Part shown: positions 32,347 to 43,769 of the stretch, piece after piece
Layout of the letters: each line of letters starts with the position of its first letter
Numbering within the stretch: position 1 is the first letter of the stretch
NCBI GenBank assembly: GCA_002270565.1
Contig: NQMI01000002.1
Coordinates: 1,049,891 to 1,113,890 of the forward strand
From: Stenocarpella maydis
Taxonomy: Eukaryota; Ascomycota; Sordariomycetes; Diaporthales; Diaporthaceae
Reading direction: 5' to 3'
DNA length: 64,000 bases
The notes under the pieces: model-generated
Seen by the model: the letters and a program-made list of their open reading frames with translations, nothing else
Told to the model about the DNA's origin: nothing
The model's database searches: none
Program-made: the position numbers and the translations under genes

Positions 32347-35300
32347 GGTTTTCCACGTAGTCCAATTCAGAACCAGAGTGATATACCACCCTGCTGAGCG
32401 CCATTGCGGATTTGAGTGTGGGACAATACCGGCTGCACGGGCCCGCTGAGAACCACCTCATACTACAAGACGAGCACAACATCTCCAGCCTCAACACCGG
32501 CCTGTACCATTTTCTCAATGTGTGTAGTGCACAGCCAGCAGACACTCTTCGGAAGTATCACTGTTCGCCCCCCAGTCGCGTGCTCAAGCCCACTGCTGCA
32601 AGCGTGCCAAACACCTTACCTGCAACTCGGTAGCGGCAAAGCCGTCAGTAGTCGCCTCAGGAGCTCCTCCCAATTGTCCACTGTCGCCATTCCTTGTACC
32701 CCATTCACTTTAGGCAGCCCTTCGATTCTTCGGCGCATTTGCTATTCACGCGGCTCAGGAACTGGCTGCTTAGGGTACCGAGGATATCCAGATCGCACAG
32801 CCAGTGCTTTCCGTCATGGTCCTGGACGAGGCTCTCCCGCAGAAAGGCCGACTGATCGATGTTAATGTTTGTCCGCGTCGGCGCCCAGGAGGTCCCGGCG
32901 TCCTGGCTGATACTGCGCCAGGGTCAAGTGTGTCGAGGTCTGCCAGAAGCTAGTCCGCGATGTCCCCGGCAAACCTAGAGTGGTTCACCGGGTCCCAGCT
33001 CCCCGGGGTCTACGCCCGGATCCTCGGGCTCGGCGGTGGCATGAGGGATAACAGTATGGGCCTCCTTGAGGTGCCCGGGATCGTGCATATCTCGTCCTCC
33101 GTGGAGAGCTGGTAAGGTCCTTGAGGAGCTGGCTAGCCACATAGATGGAGTTACCTGGCGTTATTACGAACAATATGAATAGATATGTGGTTTCATTATC
33201 TTACTAGCATTAAATATTACAATGTAGGCACAGTCCTCTGACTGTAAGAGCCATACCGTTAGGGGACTAGCCGTTAGAGGTTCCGTCTGTGGGAATTACT
33301 ATGCCTGTGGGAGAGATGTGCTGGAGTATACCCATATGTGCTGTCAGATTCATTGGGTTATTCTCCGAGAGCAAGTAGTTGGCCGTATTCTTTTATATGT
33401 ATGACTGCATACTTGCCAGCCCACTAGTGGGCACTGCATATAAACACTCAACACGATGGTCCAGATACACTTTATTTATGTTTTGCATGTGCAGCACGGT
33501 GGGAGTGCGCAGCCCCCCTACCACCGGCTCTTGATATCCGGGCCCAGACAATTCTAGTTGAACCCAAGACGCCCTCACAAATCCCATGATCACGCAGCCA
33601 CTCGAGTCAACATTCACGGGAATCGATCATATAGTTAGGAAGCACTAGAAGCATCACCTCTGGCTTTTTCCACGGGCCGCAACGAGTAACCTGCCGCACT
33701 CCGTTGGAACGCGTGAAGAATTCGGTTGACGTTGAAGCCACCCAAAGGGGTCTGGATGTCAAAACTGATTTACACCTAAAGCGCGGGAACAATGCCCTAG
33801 TGTTGGACTTCGTCAGGCCCGCGGAAAGGAGCCAGCTTGCTTCTGATGCCGATCTGTTGCTTGTTTCTTGCGGCGACTATTGCTAGGCTTGAGCGCCGCT
33901 GCCGCTATCTACGCAAAGTCTAGTATGCAGTTCTGAAACGTCCGGAGACCTTGTTCGCGCCAGCGGCTAGGCTGAGTGCGTCTCATACGAAGGCGAGAGG
34001 TGGGATGGGCTTGGAAGGAGTACACTAACTGACATCGGCGCTTTTACGGTCGAGGTACATGGGTACTTCAGCCTGTGCTGGAGACACCTTCCAAACTACG
34101 ATTGAAGGATCTTAAATCCTTTGTACCGCGAGTGCTAAACCCGGGGTGCAGCCAGTGGATTAATAAGTCTAAGCGTGTTCGCAAGGACCTTGTTAGTCAG
34201 CAGCAATTCGAGATTCTGGATATCGCCAGCCATGACGCCCAAACAGTCACATCCGAGGCCGGTTATTCGATAGCCATATAGCCAGGGTGGCCAAGGGCGT
34301 GGTAGTGAGATAACCTATCTACTCCGTACATATACTAATGTTACCTTCATCTTGGGACGGAGTGGCACGCGTTAGCCTCCCACAAACCCATGTATGGCGA
34401 GCAAGCTTGACTGCGGGTCAGGGGGGCTGCCGGGCTGCCGGGCAACTGCCAGCCTATCCTTGCTCGCACAAGGGGGAGACGGAGCCTGTGGTCGTATATT
34501 GGCTAGCCCACGTTTTCTGTCACGGAGCGGCAAACAGGACTGGTCCTGGTTATGTAGAGAAAGGGCCCAGAGCCCCAGAGCGAGGGTGTTTCAAGGCTGC
34601 TGTTTGGTGGTGAGTGGGCGGCGGAGTGCGGGGTACTAGAGGAGCCCGTTCCCAGGGAACCAGTGTGGTCAGATGTTCTGGAGGCAGCCGTCACCCTACC
34701 GAGCTCTACTTTCTTTCCCGGGGGATACCCAGGCTCGTCTATCTTGTTTGTCGATCCTCAAGGTTGTTCTTTTTTTACACCATAGTTGATGTTCATTCAG
34801 TCACATGGGACTGGCGCACCCGGGGCGACGATCAGTGACACTTAGACAAGCTGACAAGCTCACACGAGGTGAGGTGCCGGGCGGCGGGCAAGAGGGTGGC
34901 GCCAGACAAGTCCCCGCAGAAGGGTGTCTCGGTATGACGCGGGAATGCGGTTTCCCAGGGCGCAGCAGGGTCACATAACCAGAGTGCGCGACGGGAAGAT
35001 GGCCGATCGCTAGGTGGTGTGTATAAGTGTGTGCGCGTCGGCGTGCGTAGTGTATGCGTATGTGCGTGTTTTGTTCGTGTTTGTGTTGGTTGGCGGCGGT
35101 AATGGTAAGTGGCTGGCTGTCTGGCAGATAGTTCGGTAGCCCAGCTCGTGCGGTAGTCATTAATAGTCGAAGTCTGGGCCAGTCAGTAGTGTAGTTGGTG
35201 CAAGTGGTCTGTCTGGTGGTGTCTTGGGTGGTAGTGCAGTGTGGCAACGCCGAAGCGGCATGTGCTGGGGGGTTCCTGTAACCCCTGGCGCCCCTGACGG

Positions 35301-37267
35301 CATTTGCGACGAAACGGGCCCGTGGTTGGTCAGGCGCGGTTGTGCAATAAATGCTGTGTCCACTTCGCATCCAACGCTCCATCTACTGTAGACGAGGCCC
35401 AGATCCATGATCCAGAGACAGGGGCTAGGGGTAGTCGGGGGGTTGCACGGCAAGCAGCAGCTTGTGGACTGTGCTCGTGAGGATATCCATCCCGAAGCTT
35501 CAGTCTCTGATGTTGAACTTGTGGATGCTTGAGGGAGACGGAGGGAATATGAAGGCATACGGGACAAGGGACAAAGGGTGACATGTTCGTTTCGACCTGA
35601 GGGAGACGAGAGTCAGCAAGTGCTTGTCGTCTGCGCCACAGCAGAGGGAGTCTGCACAACAGGCATTGACCTTGTACGTCTGCATGCGAGATACGGGACC
35701 AACAAGCAGGACAAAGCAGGATTCGCCCACACGCACATGATATGGTCAGGCAGGTCAGGGTGGGATTTTTTTTCAAGCTTCTGCAGCCTCTTCTGGGCAT
35801 GCAGACATGCAGCATTGCACACTGTTTATGAAGGTTGACAGTTGGCGAGCAGGCGCGGCAAACGTATGATGGGAGGCATGATGACGCAGAAGTGGCAAAG
35901 GCTGGCTGGTGGTGATGAGGAGGTTGAATGAATGAATGAATGGCCGAGATTGGGGTAACATGAGGTGCATCCCTCCTGGTGATAATAATAATGGCAGGGG
36001 AAAATTAGATTGACGGGGCGAGCAAGGAGGGGGAGGGGAAGAGGCGGCAGAGGAGGGTAGGGTGTCCTGGGTGCTTCCATTTTAATAAGGGATGAAGCTT
36101 TTTGGGGGTGCTGATGCATTTGCTTTTCCTAGTAATGTGTGATGCACATGTACCACTTCCGCAGTGACACATGCACAAGGTACTTTCAAAGTAGTGTAAG
36201 TACCTAATTGAGGACTCTGTACTCCGTACAACCACTGCCACACCCGTTGTCATCGGTCCCTCATTGGAAGAACTACAAGAGACGTCTCTGCACTTTGCAT
36301 TTTCCGTAAAATTACGCCCGGTGCCCAAGCAAAGCAGAGCACCTCGGCCACTCTACACTAGTCCTAGCCAACTCGTCTCGACTTCACCACTCGGTCAGCC
36401 AGGTCAGTCTTGATCCGTCCAGGTTTCTTTCTTTCTCTCCTCCTAGCTTTTTGTCTGTCTGTTCGTCTGTCCGCCGCCACAAAACCCCCCAACTCCTCCA
36501 CCATCGCTTCCTGGGAGAGCGTGCGTGTGTCTCCGTGGTATCGTCCGTGTGTGGCGTGCGTGTGTCTGCATCTGCCCTGCCAACACTCGTTTTGGATCTC
36601 TGTTCCCTTTTTTTAGCCAGCCATACAGCCAGACAGCAAGACAAACGAAACATCGACCCAAGAAAGCCGATCTGACTCGCTCCTACACTAGGTCTGGGGC
36701 CCTGGCATGGATGCATAGCACTTGAACCACTGCGACATTCCCGCCAGAAAGACAAAGAATCCCAGAAGAAAGCCGTCGCCGCCCTTTCCCAAACCGCACA
36801 CTTCAACGCCCACGCCCACTCAAAGCCCACTCCCACTCCCGCCGCCGACTGGGCGCCAAAAAAACGCCGACCAACACACGGTAAACACTAGACCGCACTC
36901 GAGAAGGCGTCAACTCAATTCGCTGCTTCCACCGCGCATCTGTCCATCATCCAAAGTTTCATCTCGCGGCCACACCCGTCTCTTTTTTTTCCTCACAAGC
37001 GCACCCGCCGACGTTCCTTTCGACCTTCGTTTTCCCAACCCCTTGCTGCTGACCGCGTCGGTCGCCTGCGAGTTTCTGTCGGTTAAATTCCGCTGAGCAA
37101 CCGACGGTGACGAAAAAGACCCACGTTCTTTTGGTTCCTTCTCCTTTCTCCCCGGGCCTGGGCCACCATAAACCCAACCCCTTTTCCTGCAAACGACAAA
37201 ACTCCCGCCTTTCCTCCTGTCCAGCAATCCGGTCCGACGTGCCAACACTGCTGAACAGCTGCCCAGC
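32347..37267. other. 4.9-kb gene-poor region upstream of KNR4
   Basis: No intact gene found. Sub-features: a GC-rich patch with protein-like text around 32950-33110 (plus strand, contains LPGVYARILGLGGG, unrecognised, broken by stops); AT-richer unremarkable DNA at 33170-34330; GT-rich simple sequence around 35010-35090; a TGAATGAATGAATGAATGG run near 35925-35943. From about 36400 to 37260 there is a pyrimidine-rich, CT/CA-dominated stretch typical of a long fungal promoter or 5' leader. A long untranslated leader or a non-coding transcript is possible; nothing in the sequence proves it. Confidence 0.5.
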
Positions 37268-39015
37268 ATGGCGAACCCGTACGTCGACCCCTTCCGGGCC
37301 CCCAAGAGACCATCGTCACGAGACAAAGGCTGACCGAGTTTCCATTGACATCTAATAGGCTTGGCTCCGCCTTCAAGTCCTTCTGGCATACAATGACCAG
37401 TTATGACAGACGTACGTAACTGCTCCCCCTGCCACCCCGTCCCGGCCCTCCACCGTGGATCACATGCTGAAGAAAAAAACCCATCACAGACTCTGGTCCC
37501 GACTCTCCATACAGAACCGGCCGCCACGTGCCCCTCGGCGAGGGCGGCCTCACATCGGTCGCAACCGCCTCCGAGTCTCGAGCAGACATTACATCCCCCT
37601 ACGGCGACTACCACAACAGGGGCTCCATGTCCCATCTTGAGAGCTCCAGCTCATACAATGGTGCTCCTGTTTCGCCCGCCAACCCCCAAAGCCCTGGCGG
37701 GGGCAGACCATACTCCCCTGGAATGCGCTCCCAGCTTGCCCGGGCCAGCACCAGCGATGGTTTCGAAATGCAGAGCCCTGTTGGCGAGATCCCCATGCAG
37801 TCGTTCCACGATGGCCAGCCCCCACCGCCGCCTGTCACCCACTCCTGGAAGCGTATCGATTCATGGGCAGAGGAGAACTACCCTGAGCTCTTCGACCAGC
37901 TCTGCGAGGGGTGTACTGCCAACGACCTGAACGAGCTGGAACACCAGCTGGACTGCACACTACCGCCCGACGTCCGCGACTCCCTCCAGGTCCATGACGG
38001 CCAGGAGAGAGGTGGCATGCCCACCGGTATCATCTTCAGCAACATGCTTCTCGACTGCGAGGAGATCGTGCAGGACTGGGACCAATGGCGCAAGGTCAAT
38101 CAGCAATTCCTCCTCGACGCGGCCGTTGTGAAGCCAATGCCTCCCTCCAAGGCCTTTGGCGGGAGCAGCGAGGCCTCGTCTTCCAAAGCTGCCCCAAGCC
38201 CAACCCCGCAGGACAAGGCCGCCTGGAGGGAGACCCTCATAGCTCGTCAGGAATCCGTCCCCGCCGACACGATCCGCAAGGCTTACGCCCACCCCGCCTG
38301 GATCCCTCTGGTCAGGGACTGGGGTGGAAACAACCTGGCCGTTGATCTAGCGCCAGGCCCCAAGGGCAACTGGGGCCAGATCATTCTCTTCGGCCGTGAC
38401 TACGATACGAAATATGTTGTGGCGCGCTCCTGGGGCCATTTCCTGGCCACGGTTGCCGACGATCTGAACAGTGGCAAGTGGTTCATCGACGAGGACAGCC
38501 AGGAGCTCAAGCTGCGTGAGTTTAAGGCGGCTCGCGTCGAGCCTGGCTACTTCGATATCTTGAGGTGGAGGATGGACCAGAAGTACGGCCGCGGCGCGGC
38601 AGCCCGAGCTGCGAAGAGGAAATCAGTCGCCCCGGGATCCGGTACCCCGACTGGACCAAGCTCACCTTATACCAGCCCGACGGAGCCGAACGGCGAGGTC
38701 CGCGGGCGCTCTCTCCACCGCCTCAGCGGTAGCTCGCCCCTGGCCAGCCCCATGCGTGCGAACGGGAAGGCGAGCCCCCTGGCCCGCGTCACAGAGGAGG
38801 CCTCGCTCCCGCCCAACGGAGCCACCAAGCCAGAGAAGCTCGTGGAGGTGGAGACACCGAGGGTCAGCGGCGAGGAGAGCAGCGCACCAAGACTCGCGGC
38901 CCTGGCCAAGGGTGAGACCTCGGATAGCGCGGAATCCGAATCGCCATCCTCGGCCAAGGTCAACGGCAAGAAGCCCATGGTGACAGAAGAGGCTATGAAG
39001 GAGATCGAGATCTAA
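37268..39015 (+). CDS. KNR4/SMI1 homologue, cell-wall synthesis regulator
   Basis: Three exons inferred: 37268-37278 (only 11 coding bases), 37359-37411, 37490-39015; introns 80 and 78 nt with GTACGT donors and TAG/CAG acceptors. Product 529 aa. Splicing yields the family N-terminus ending SAFKSFWHTMTSYDRH followed by SPYRTGRHVPLGEGG. The SUKH/SMI1 core begins near residue 110 with SWKRIDSWAEENYPELFDQL and includes YAHPAWIPLVRDWGGNN and VDLAPGPKGNWGQIILFGRD. The C-terminal 150 residues are disordered and Ser/Pro-rich. Knr4/Smi1 couples 1,3-beta-glucan synthase expression and cell-wall-integrity signalling to morphogenesis. The tiny first exon rests on splice-site inference; a start inside exon 2 has no ATG before the conserved text. 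Confidence 0.88.
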
Positions 39016-40690
39016 TGGAATTCCGCGATGAAGAACATGATACCTGCAACGAATGGGAAGAGCATATACATCCCGCCACAAGGGGGATTGGCGTTTTGCG
39101 GCGTTTTGACGAAGCCTCGACCCTAGACGAAACCGTTCTTTGAAAGTCTTTCAGCCCCCCTTGTGCGTCCGTCACCCTCCCGCGACTCCTGACCGAGGAA
39201 ACCGAGCGTCACGAGTTTCCCAGCCTGTTTTGGAACACCGCCACGGTTTTTTTTTTCAAGGAAGCGTTGGTTTCTGGCACGCCGCCTGTACGAACAACAC
39301 ACTGGATTTTGCATTCTCCCTCAGCTCCGGCCAAGTACTGACCTTTTTGGAAGCTAAAGGATACAATTAATAAGCTCCCGCCTTCTACCTCTTGCCAAGC
39401 CGGGGTTTTGTTTTTGTGTATATTACTCCTCTGGCGGGAACAGACAAGCGCGCCCACAGCGGAGAGGGCTGTCCGACCGCCGCGCCGAATATTCTTCATT
39501 AATTACGCATTCAAGGCCGAGGTGGGAGTCTGGACGTCGTGTGTCCTAGATTTGAAGGTGGTCTGGTTGAGGCGTTTTGCGTTTGGATGGAACTTAAATA
39601 TAACACAGAAATCTCTAAAGGGCAGAAGGAGCGGGATGGCTCACCAGCAGCTGGAGGGCTCTGGCGTAGGGGGAGACGTAACCACAGATTTGCGACAGAG
39701 GACGCGGACGTCTCATCTAGTACACCTGCGAACAACGGCGGGCCTGCCTGAGCCAGACTCTAATAAATCGTCCTGTTGAGGAGCATTCAACTATTGGCTC
39801 TGCTGCGCTGCCCTGGGCCTTGTGAGGAGCGTCGTGATATCGCTGTACCGCGGTCGATGGTGTTCACCAAGGCAAGATGATATATATTGTAGGGTTTCAC
39901 CCTGGTTGATCTTGAGTAAGTATCTTGAGCGCGTTCCACCCTGAGCAAGTATAGGTGCATAATTTCCAGTCATGGGGTTGTTTCTACGTGTGAAATTCAG
40001 GCCTAAGTGATTGTCAGCTTGTTTTTGGACCGGTGGCCGATTATGGAGTTCAAGATATATATGTGCAATAATCTAAGACGTGCTAGACTTGTCACTGCAG
40101 AATACATCCAATAAACCAACCAGTAATATATCTTACTTAGCTGTGTATGTCATGTTCCGATGTACAATATGAATTTTTACTAACAGCTCTATCAAGGTGG
40201 ATTATCGAGGTCCGAGCACCACAGCCCCCAAGTCCAGGGTTCAGGTCCAAGCCGCGTCAGGCTGCCTGCCGCGGCTTTTGGGGGGGGGGGGGGCGGAAGC
40301 TCCTCAAGGCTGCTCAGTCGTCATCCCTCAGCCTCCACCCCCAAAGTGTCGCACAATCAACGACAACCCATCGACTTGCCGCCAAGGGGATCCAATCCTA
40401 GAAACCAAACCTCGAACCCAAGGGACGGCCTAACACACCGCGTCATCACCTAAACGTAGACCTACCGCTCACGCCCGAGGTTCTTCCCGACAAGGCGGAA
40501 GAGTCTCCGTTCTCGAGTCGATAGGGCGGCGGATCCCTCCAGCTTGATCTCTGTTATCAGCGTCGCAACCCCAGCTTCCTTATTACACACGCCAGGCCTG
40601 ACGGACCAAACCGCCTCTGTTGTTTTAACTACCTTGCCGCCTTGTCGTCGCCTACCCCCTCTCCTTATTGCCGCCACCGCCGCCGCCGCC
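39016..40690. other. Intergenic region between KNR4 and VPS68
   Basis: About 1.7 kb. It contains the KNR4 3' flank, unremarkable DNA, a poly-G tract of 14 around 40277-40290 and the VPS68 promoter and leader. No coding sequence could be supported. Confidence 0.5.
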
Positions 40691-41423
40691 ATGTCCGAAG
40701 AGCGCCTCTGGAAGTTCCGCAAGCCCGAGTGGCTCAACAGCGTCTACGCCCGCAACGCGGGTATCTACAGTGCCGGCGCACTGGTAAGCAAGCACTTTGT
40801 CCCGGAATCACAGTACCACGGCGGAAGACGGGGAGCGGCAGTCTCTAGATCATGAAAGAGGGAGGCGAGGAGGGAAACACACCACGCAAAGCCTCAATCC
40901 CTCGCTCATTTTTTCTTAATCCATCCTCATTCCACCCTGAACAGCTAGAACAACGAGACAAAAAAAGGCTAATAAGACCCCCCGTTCCGAAAACACACAG
41001 TTTTCCCTCGCCTTCTACGTCCTCCTCGACGCCTCGGTCTGGTCCAAGTCCCCGCTCAACGGCTCCGACGTCCACGTAACCTTTGTCGATTGGCTGCCCC
41101 TCATCTTCTCCTCCCTGGGCATGCTCATCATCAACAGCGTCGAGAAGCAGCGGCTGTCGGCCGACTCCTTCTCGTACAGCGGGTCCGGGGTCGCCTGGAA
41201 GGCCCGCGTTGTGCTGTTCCTGGGCTTCGCCGCCCTGGCGGGGGGCATGGCGGGCGGCGTCACCGTCTTTGTCCTCAAGTTCATCGTCCCCGGCGTCGAG
41301 TGGCCCATGATGGGCATGGGCGTCGAGAACGTGGTGGCAAACGCGCTGGTGGGGCTCAGCAGCGTCGTGCTGTGGGTCAGCCAGAACATGGAGGATGAGT
41401 ATAGCTATAACCTGGCGCTGTGA
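40691..41423 (+). CDS. Vps68-like membrane protein (TMEM50/UPF0220 family)
   Basis: Two exons, 40691-40783 and 41001-41423, joined across a 217-nt intron (GTAAGC donor, CACAG acceptor, phase 0), giving 171 aa. The start MSEERLWKFRKPEWLNSVYA is typical of the family. Four hydrophobic segments are visible: about 26-48 (crossing the splice junction), 63-84, 105-130 and 140-160. Vps68 forms a complex with Vps55 and acts in transport from the late endosome to the vacuole. An unusually long intron for this window is the only oddity. Confidence 0.88.
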
Positions 41424-41892
41424 GCCCCGGTGGTGCTGGGGGCTGGCGCACAGGCCGGATTGGGTGTGGTCCTCAAACGGGGCGAGGATCGGTAAGGAAG
41501 TGCAGGCCTGGGGCTTACGGCAATCTGCGGGGACTGGTCCGCGGCGGGAGAGAGGCAGAGGTGGAGTGGTTGGGAGAAGGGTATTGAGCTTGCCAGGAGT
41601 TTTGGGTTCATTCGTGTCGTGTCAATTTCCATATGTGCACTGTACCATACGTTTCCCACTGATGAAGCATGAAAATGGGAGAACTGGGCTTTCTCTGGTC
41701 GTTGAGTCATCTGGACCGATGGGTGTTGACGTGTTGAGAAGATTGAAGCATAAGGCTCAGTGAGCTGCGTCTATTAAAACTGTATCTGGAATACGCCTCC
41801 AACAAGAGCAACAAGTCCCGGGGTATGGCGAAGACGCTTTTCGTACGTGTGTAACGGCCAAAATACTATCATAGGGGCACAGGGCCAAACGC
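41424..41892. terminator. Convergent 3' flanks of VPS68 and ERG20
   Basis: 469 bases between two converging genes. It must contain both transcript ends. No other feature seen. Confidence 0.5.
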
Positions 41893-43032
41893 TTATTTGC
41901 TCCGCTTGTAAATCTTGGCCAGGAAGGCCTCGAAGACCTCCTTCTTGAGGCCCTCGCTCTCATCGATCTTGGCGATCTTGTCCTTGATGTCGCCGACGAC
42001 CTTCTCCTCGTAGTCCTTGTAGCGCTTCTCGAGGTCCAGCTCGTCGTAGAGCTTCTTGACGGCCGCCTCCTTGTCCTTATCCTTACGGCCGTAGTTGTCC
42101 TCGAGGATCTTCTTCTGCTCGGGCGTGCAGATGGCCAGGGCCTGGTTGACCAGCCACGAGCACTTGTTGTCCATGATGTCGGTGCCGATCTTGCCGATGT
42201 GTTCTGGCAGGCCAAAGTTGTCGAGGTAGTCGTCCTGGATCTGGAAATACTCGCCCATGGGGATCAGGATGTCCTCGGCCTGCTTCAGGTTGCCCGGTGT
42301 GCCGATGTTTAGCTGGTACAGGGCGAGGGCGACGGGCAGGAAGAAGGAGTAGTAGGAGGTCTTGTAGATGACGATGAAACGGTACTTTTCCATGGAGAAG
42401 TTGTCCAGGTCGACGTTGTCCTCGGGGGCAGTAAGCAGGTCGGTCAGCTGGCCGAGCTCGGTCTGGTACGAGGTCTCGTGGAACAGCTCGATCAGGTCGA
42501 CGTAGGCCGGGTGGTCGCGGAAGTACTTCTTGAGGAGGGTGTATATGGCAGCCTCGAGCATGAAGGCGTCGTTGATGGCGATCATACCCACGCCCTCCTG
42601 GCGGTACCAGCACGGCTTGCCGCGGCGCGTGATGCTGGTGTCCATGATGTCGTCGGACACGAGGAAGAAGGCCTGCAGCAGCTCGGCCAACCAGCCCAGC
42701 GTCGCGGCGCGGAAGTACTCGTCCTCGGAGAGGGGCCTGCCCAGCAGCAGCGACGCCGAGTCGGGGACGGACATGCCGCGGTTGCATTTGCCTCCCAGTG
42801 TGTTTGCCCTCATATTCTGCAGGTCGCGAGACAGGACTTGTTAGCCTCGGGGGGTGTCCTGACACGGATTGATGTCCACCACCACGATGGTTCGGCTGGG
42901 GGCATCGCCTACCGCCTTGTACCAGTCGATCTGCTTCTGGGGCAGCTTGTATGACTCGGCATGCTCGATGAGGTCGGCCTCCAGCCTGGGGAAGACGGCC
43001 TCGAACTCCTGCAGGGTGGTCTTTTTCGCCAT
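41893..43032 (-). CDS. ERG20: Farnesyl diphosphate synthase
   Basis: Two exons on the minus strand: 42913-43032 and 41893-42816, with a 96-nt intron (phase 0), giving 347 aa, the usual length. The first aspartate-rich motif is DDIMD (about 95-99), followed by TRRGKPCW. The second is DDYLD (about 235-239) within [22 protein letters not shown] binds isopentenyl diphosphate, and the C-terminus ends in the basic KIYKRSK. The enzyme condenses isopentenyl diphosphate with dimethylallyl and geranyl diphosphate to make FPP for sterols, dolichol, ubiquinone and prenylation. Codon choice is strongly GC-ending, as in a highly expressed gene. It lies in the housekeeping island rather than in a terpene cluster; no terpene synthase is nearby. 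Confidence 0.96.
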
Positions 43033-43769
43033 GATTGCTGAGGGTGTGAGGGTGTGGGGTTGTGAGGCTGTCGTTGTTGTTGTCGTTGCGGGTTGTGCTG
43101 AAGTAAAAGATTGGTTTACTGAGAGTCGGAGAGAGGTTGGTTTCGTGCTCCAGCTGTTTCGGCGGGGGGAGGGAGGGGGAGAGGGAGCCGAGTGTTCTGT
43201 TGTCTTACACCGGGTAAGTCGTCTCGCAGCCCGACGAGGTGCTCTCTCGAGATAAACAAAATTATTTATCTACACTAAGACGACCCTTGGCAGGGTTACA
43301 TCATGTTCCTTCTGTGCCTTCTGTACGTTCTGCTGTACCTTCTCAGCTTTGTAGGGCTACCCCTGCGGGTTCCTGCAGCCCTTGCTCCGCTGAAGCGTGG
43401 GAACGCGGTACCCGCGCACAGTACATACGGACAATACCAATAGCACCCCGCCGCATCCACCTCGTGCATCCACCTCGTGCACCCACTTGCGCCCAACGCC
43501 AGTGTCGATTGCCTCATTCTCTACTGCATGGACGCGCGGGGACTCCGACCCGACCACATCCACTTCGACTTCCTACGACAAGCCTTCCTTGAGCCTAGCA
43601 ATAAACTAGGTAGCCCGGGCTGCGAGGATCGACACTGTCATCAAAAACCGTCCTCCTGACGACTTGAACCCCAGCCCGCCCGTCTCGCTGAGATTGTCCC
43701 AATCTTTTCGGCGCCTGGTGCAGCCAGGGGTGTCTACAACGGCCTGATTGCGCCATACCCACCTGCACC
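43033..43769. promoter_or_regulatory. Divergent intergenic region between ERG20 and APC8
   Basis: About 0.74 kb between divergent start codons, holding both promoters. Pyrimidine- and purine-rich tracts occur (for example GAGG-type repeats near 43160-43190). No coding sequence seen. Confidence 0.5.

Noticed and set aside
34801..35382. 193-codon minus-strand open frame
   Set aside because: The translation is dominated by Thr/His/Pro from simple-sequence DNA (GT-rich on the plus strand) and has no domain-like organisation; treated as chance.
41893..43032. ERG20 as part of a terpenoid cluster
   Set aside because: No terpene synthase, prenyltransferase or P450 is adjacent. Neighbours are VPS68 and APC8, so it is the housekeeping copy.
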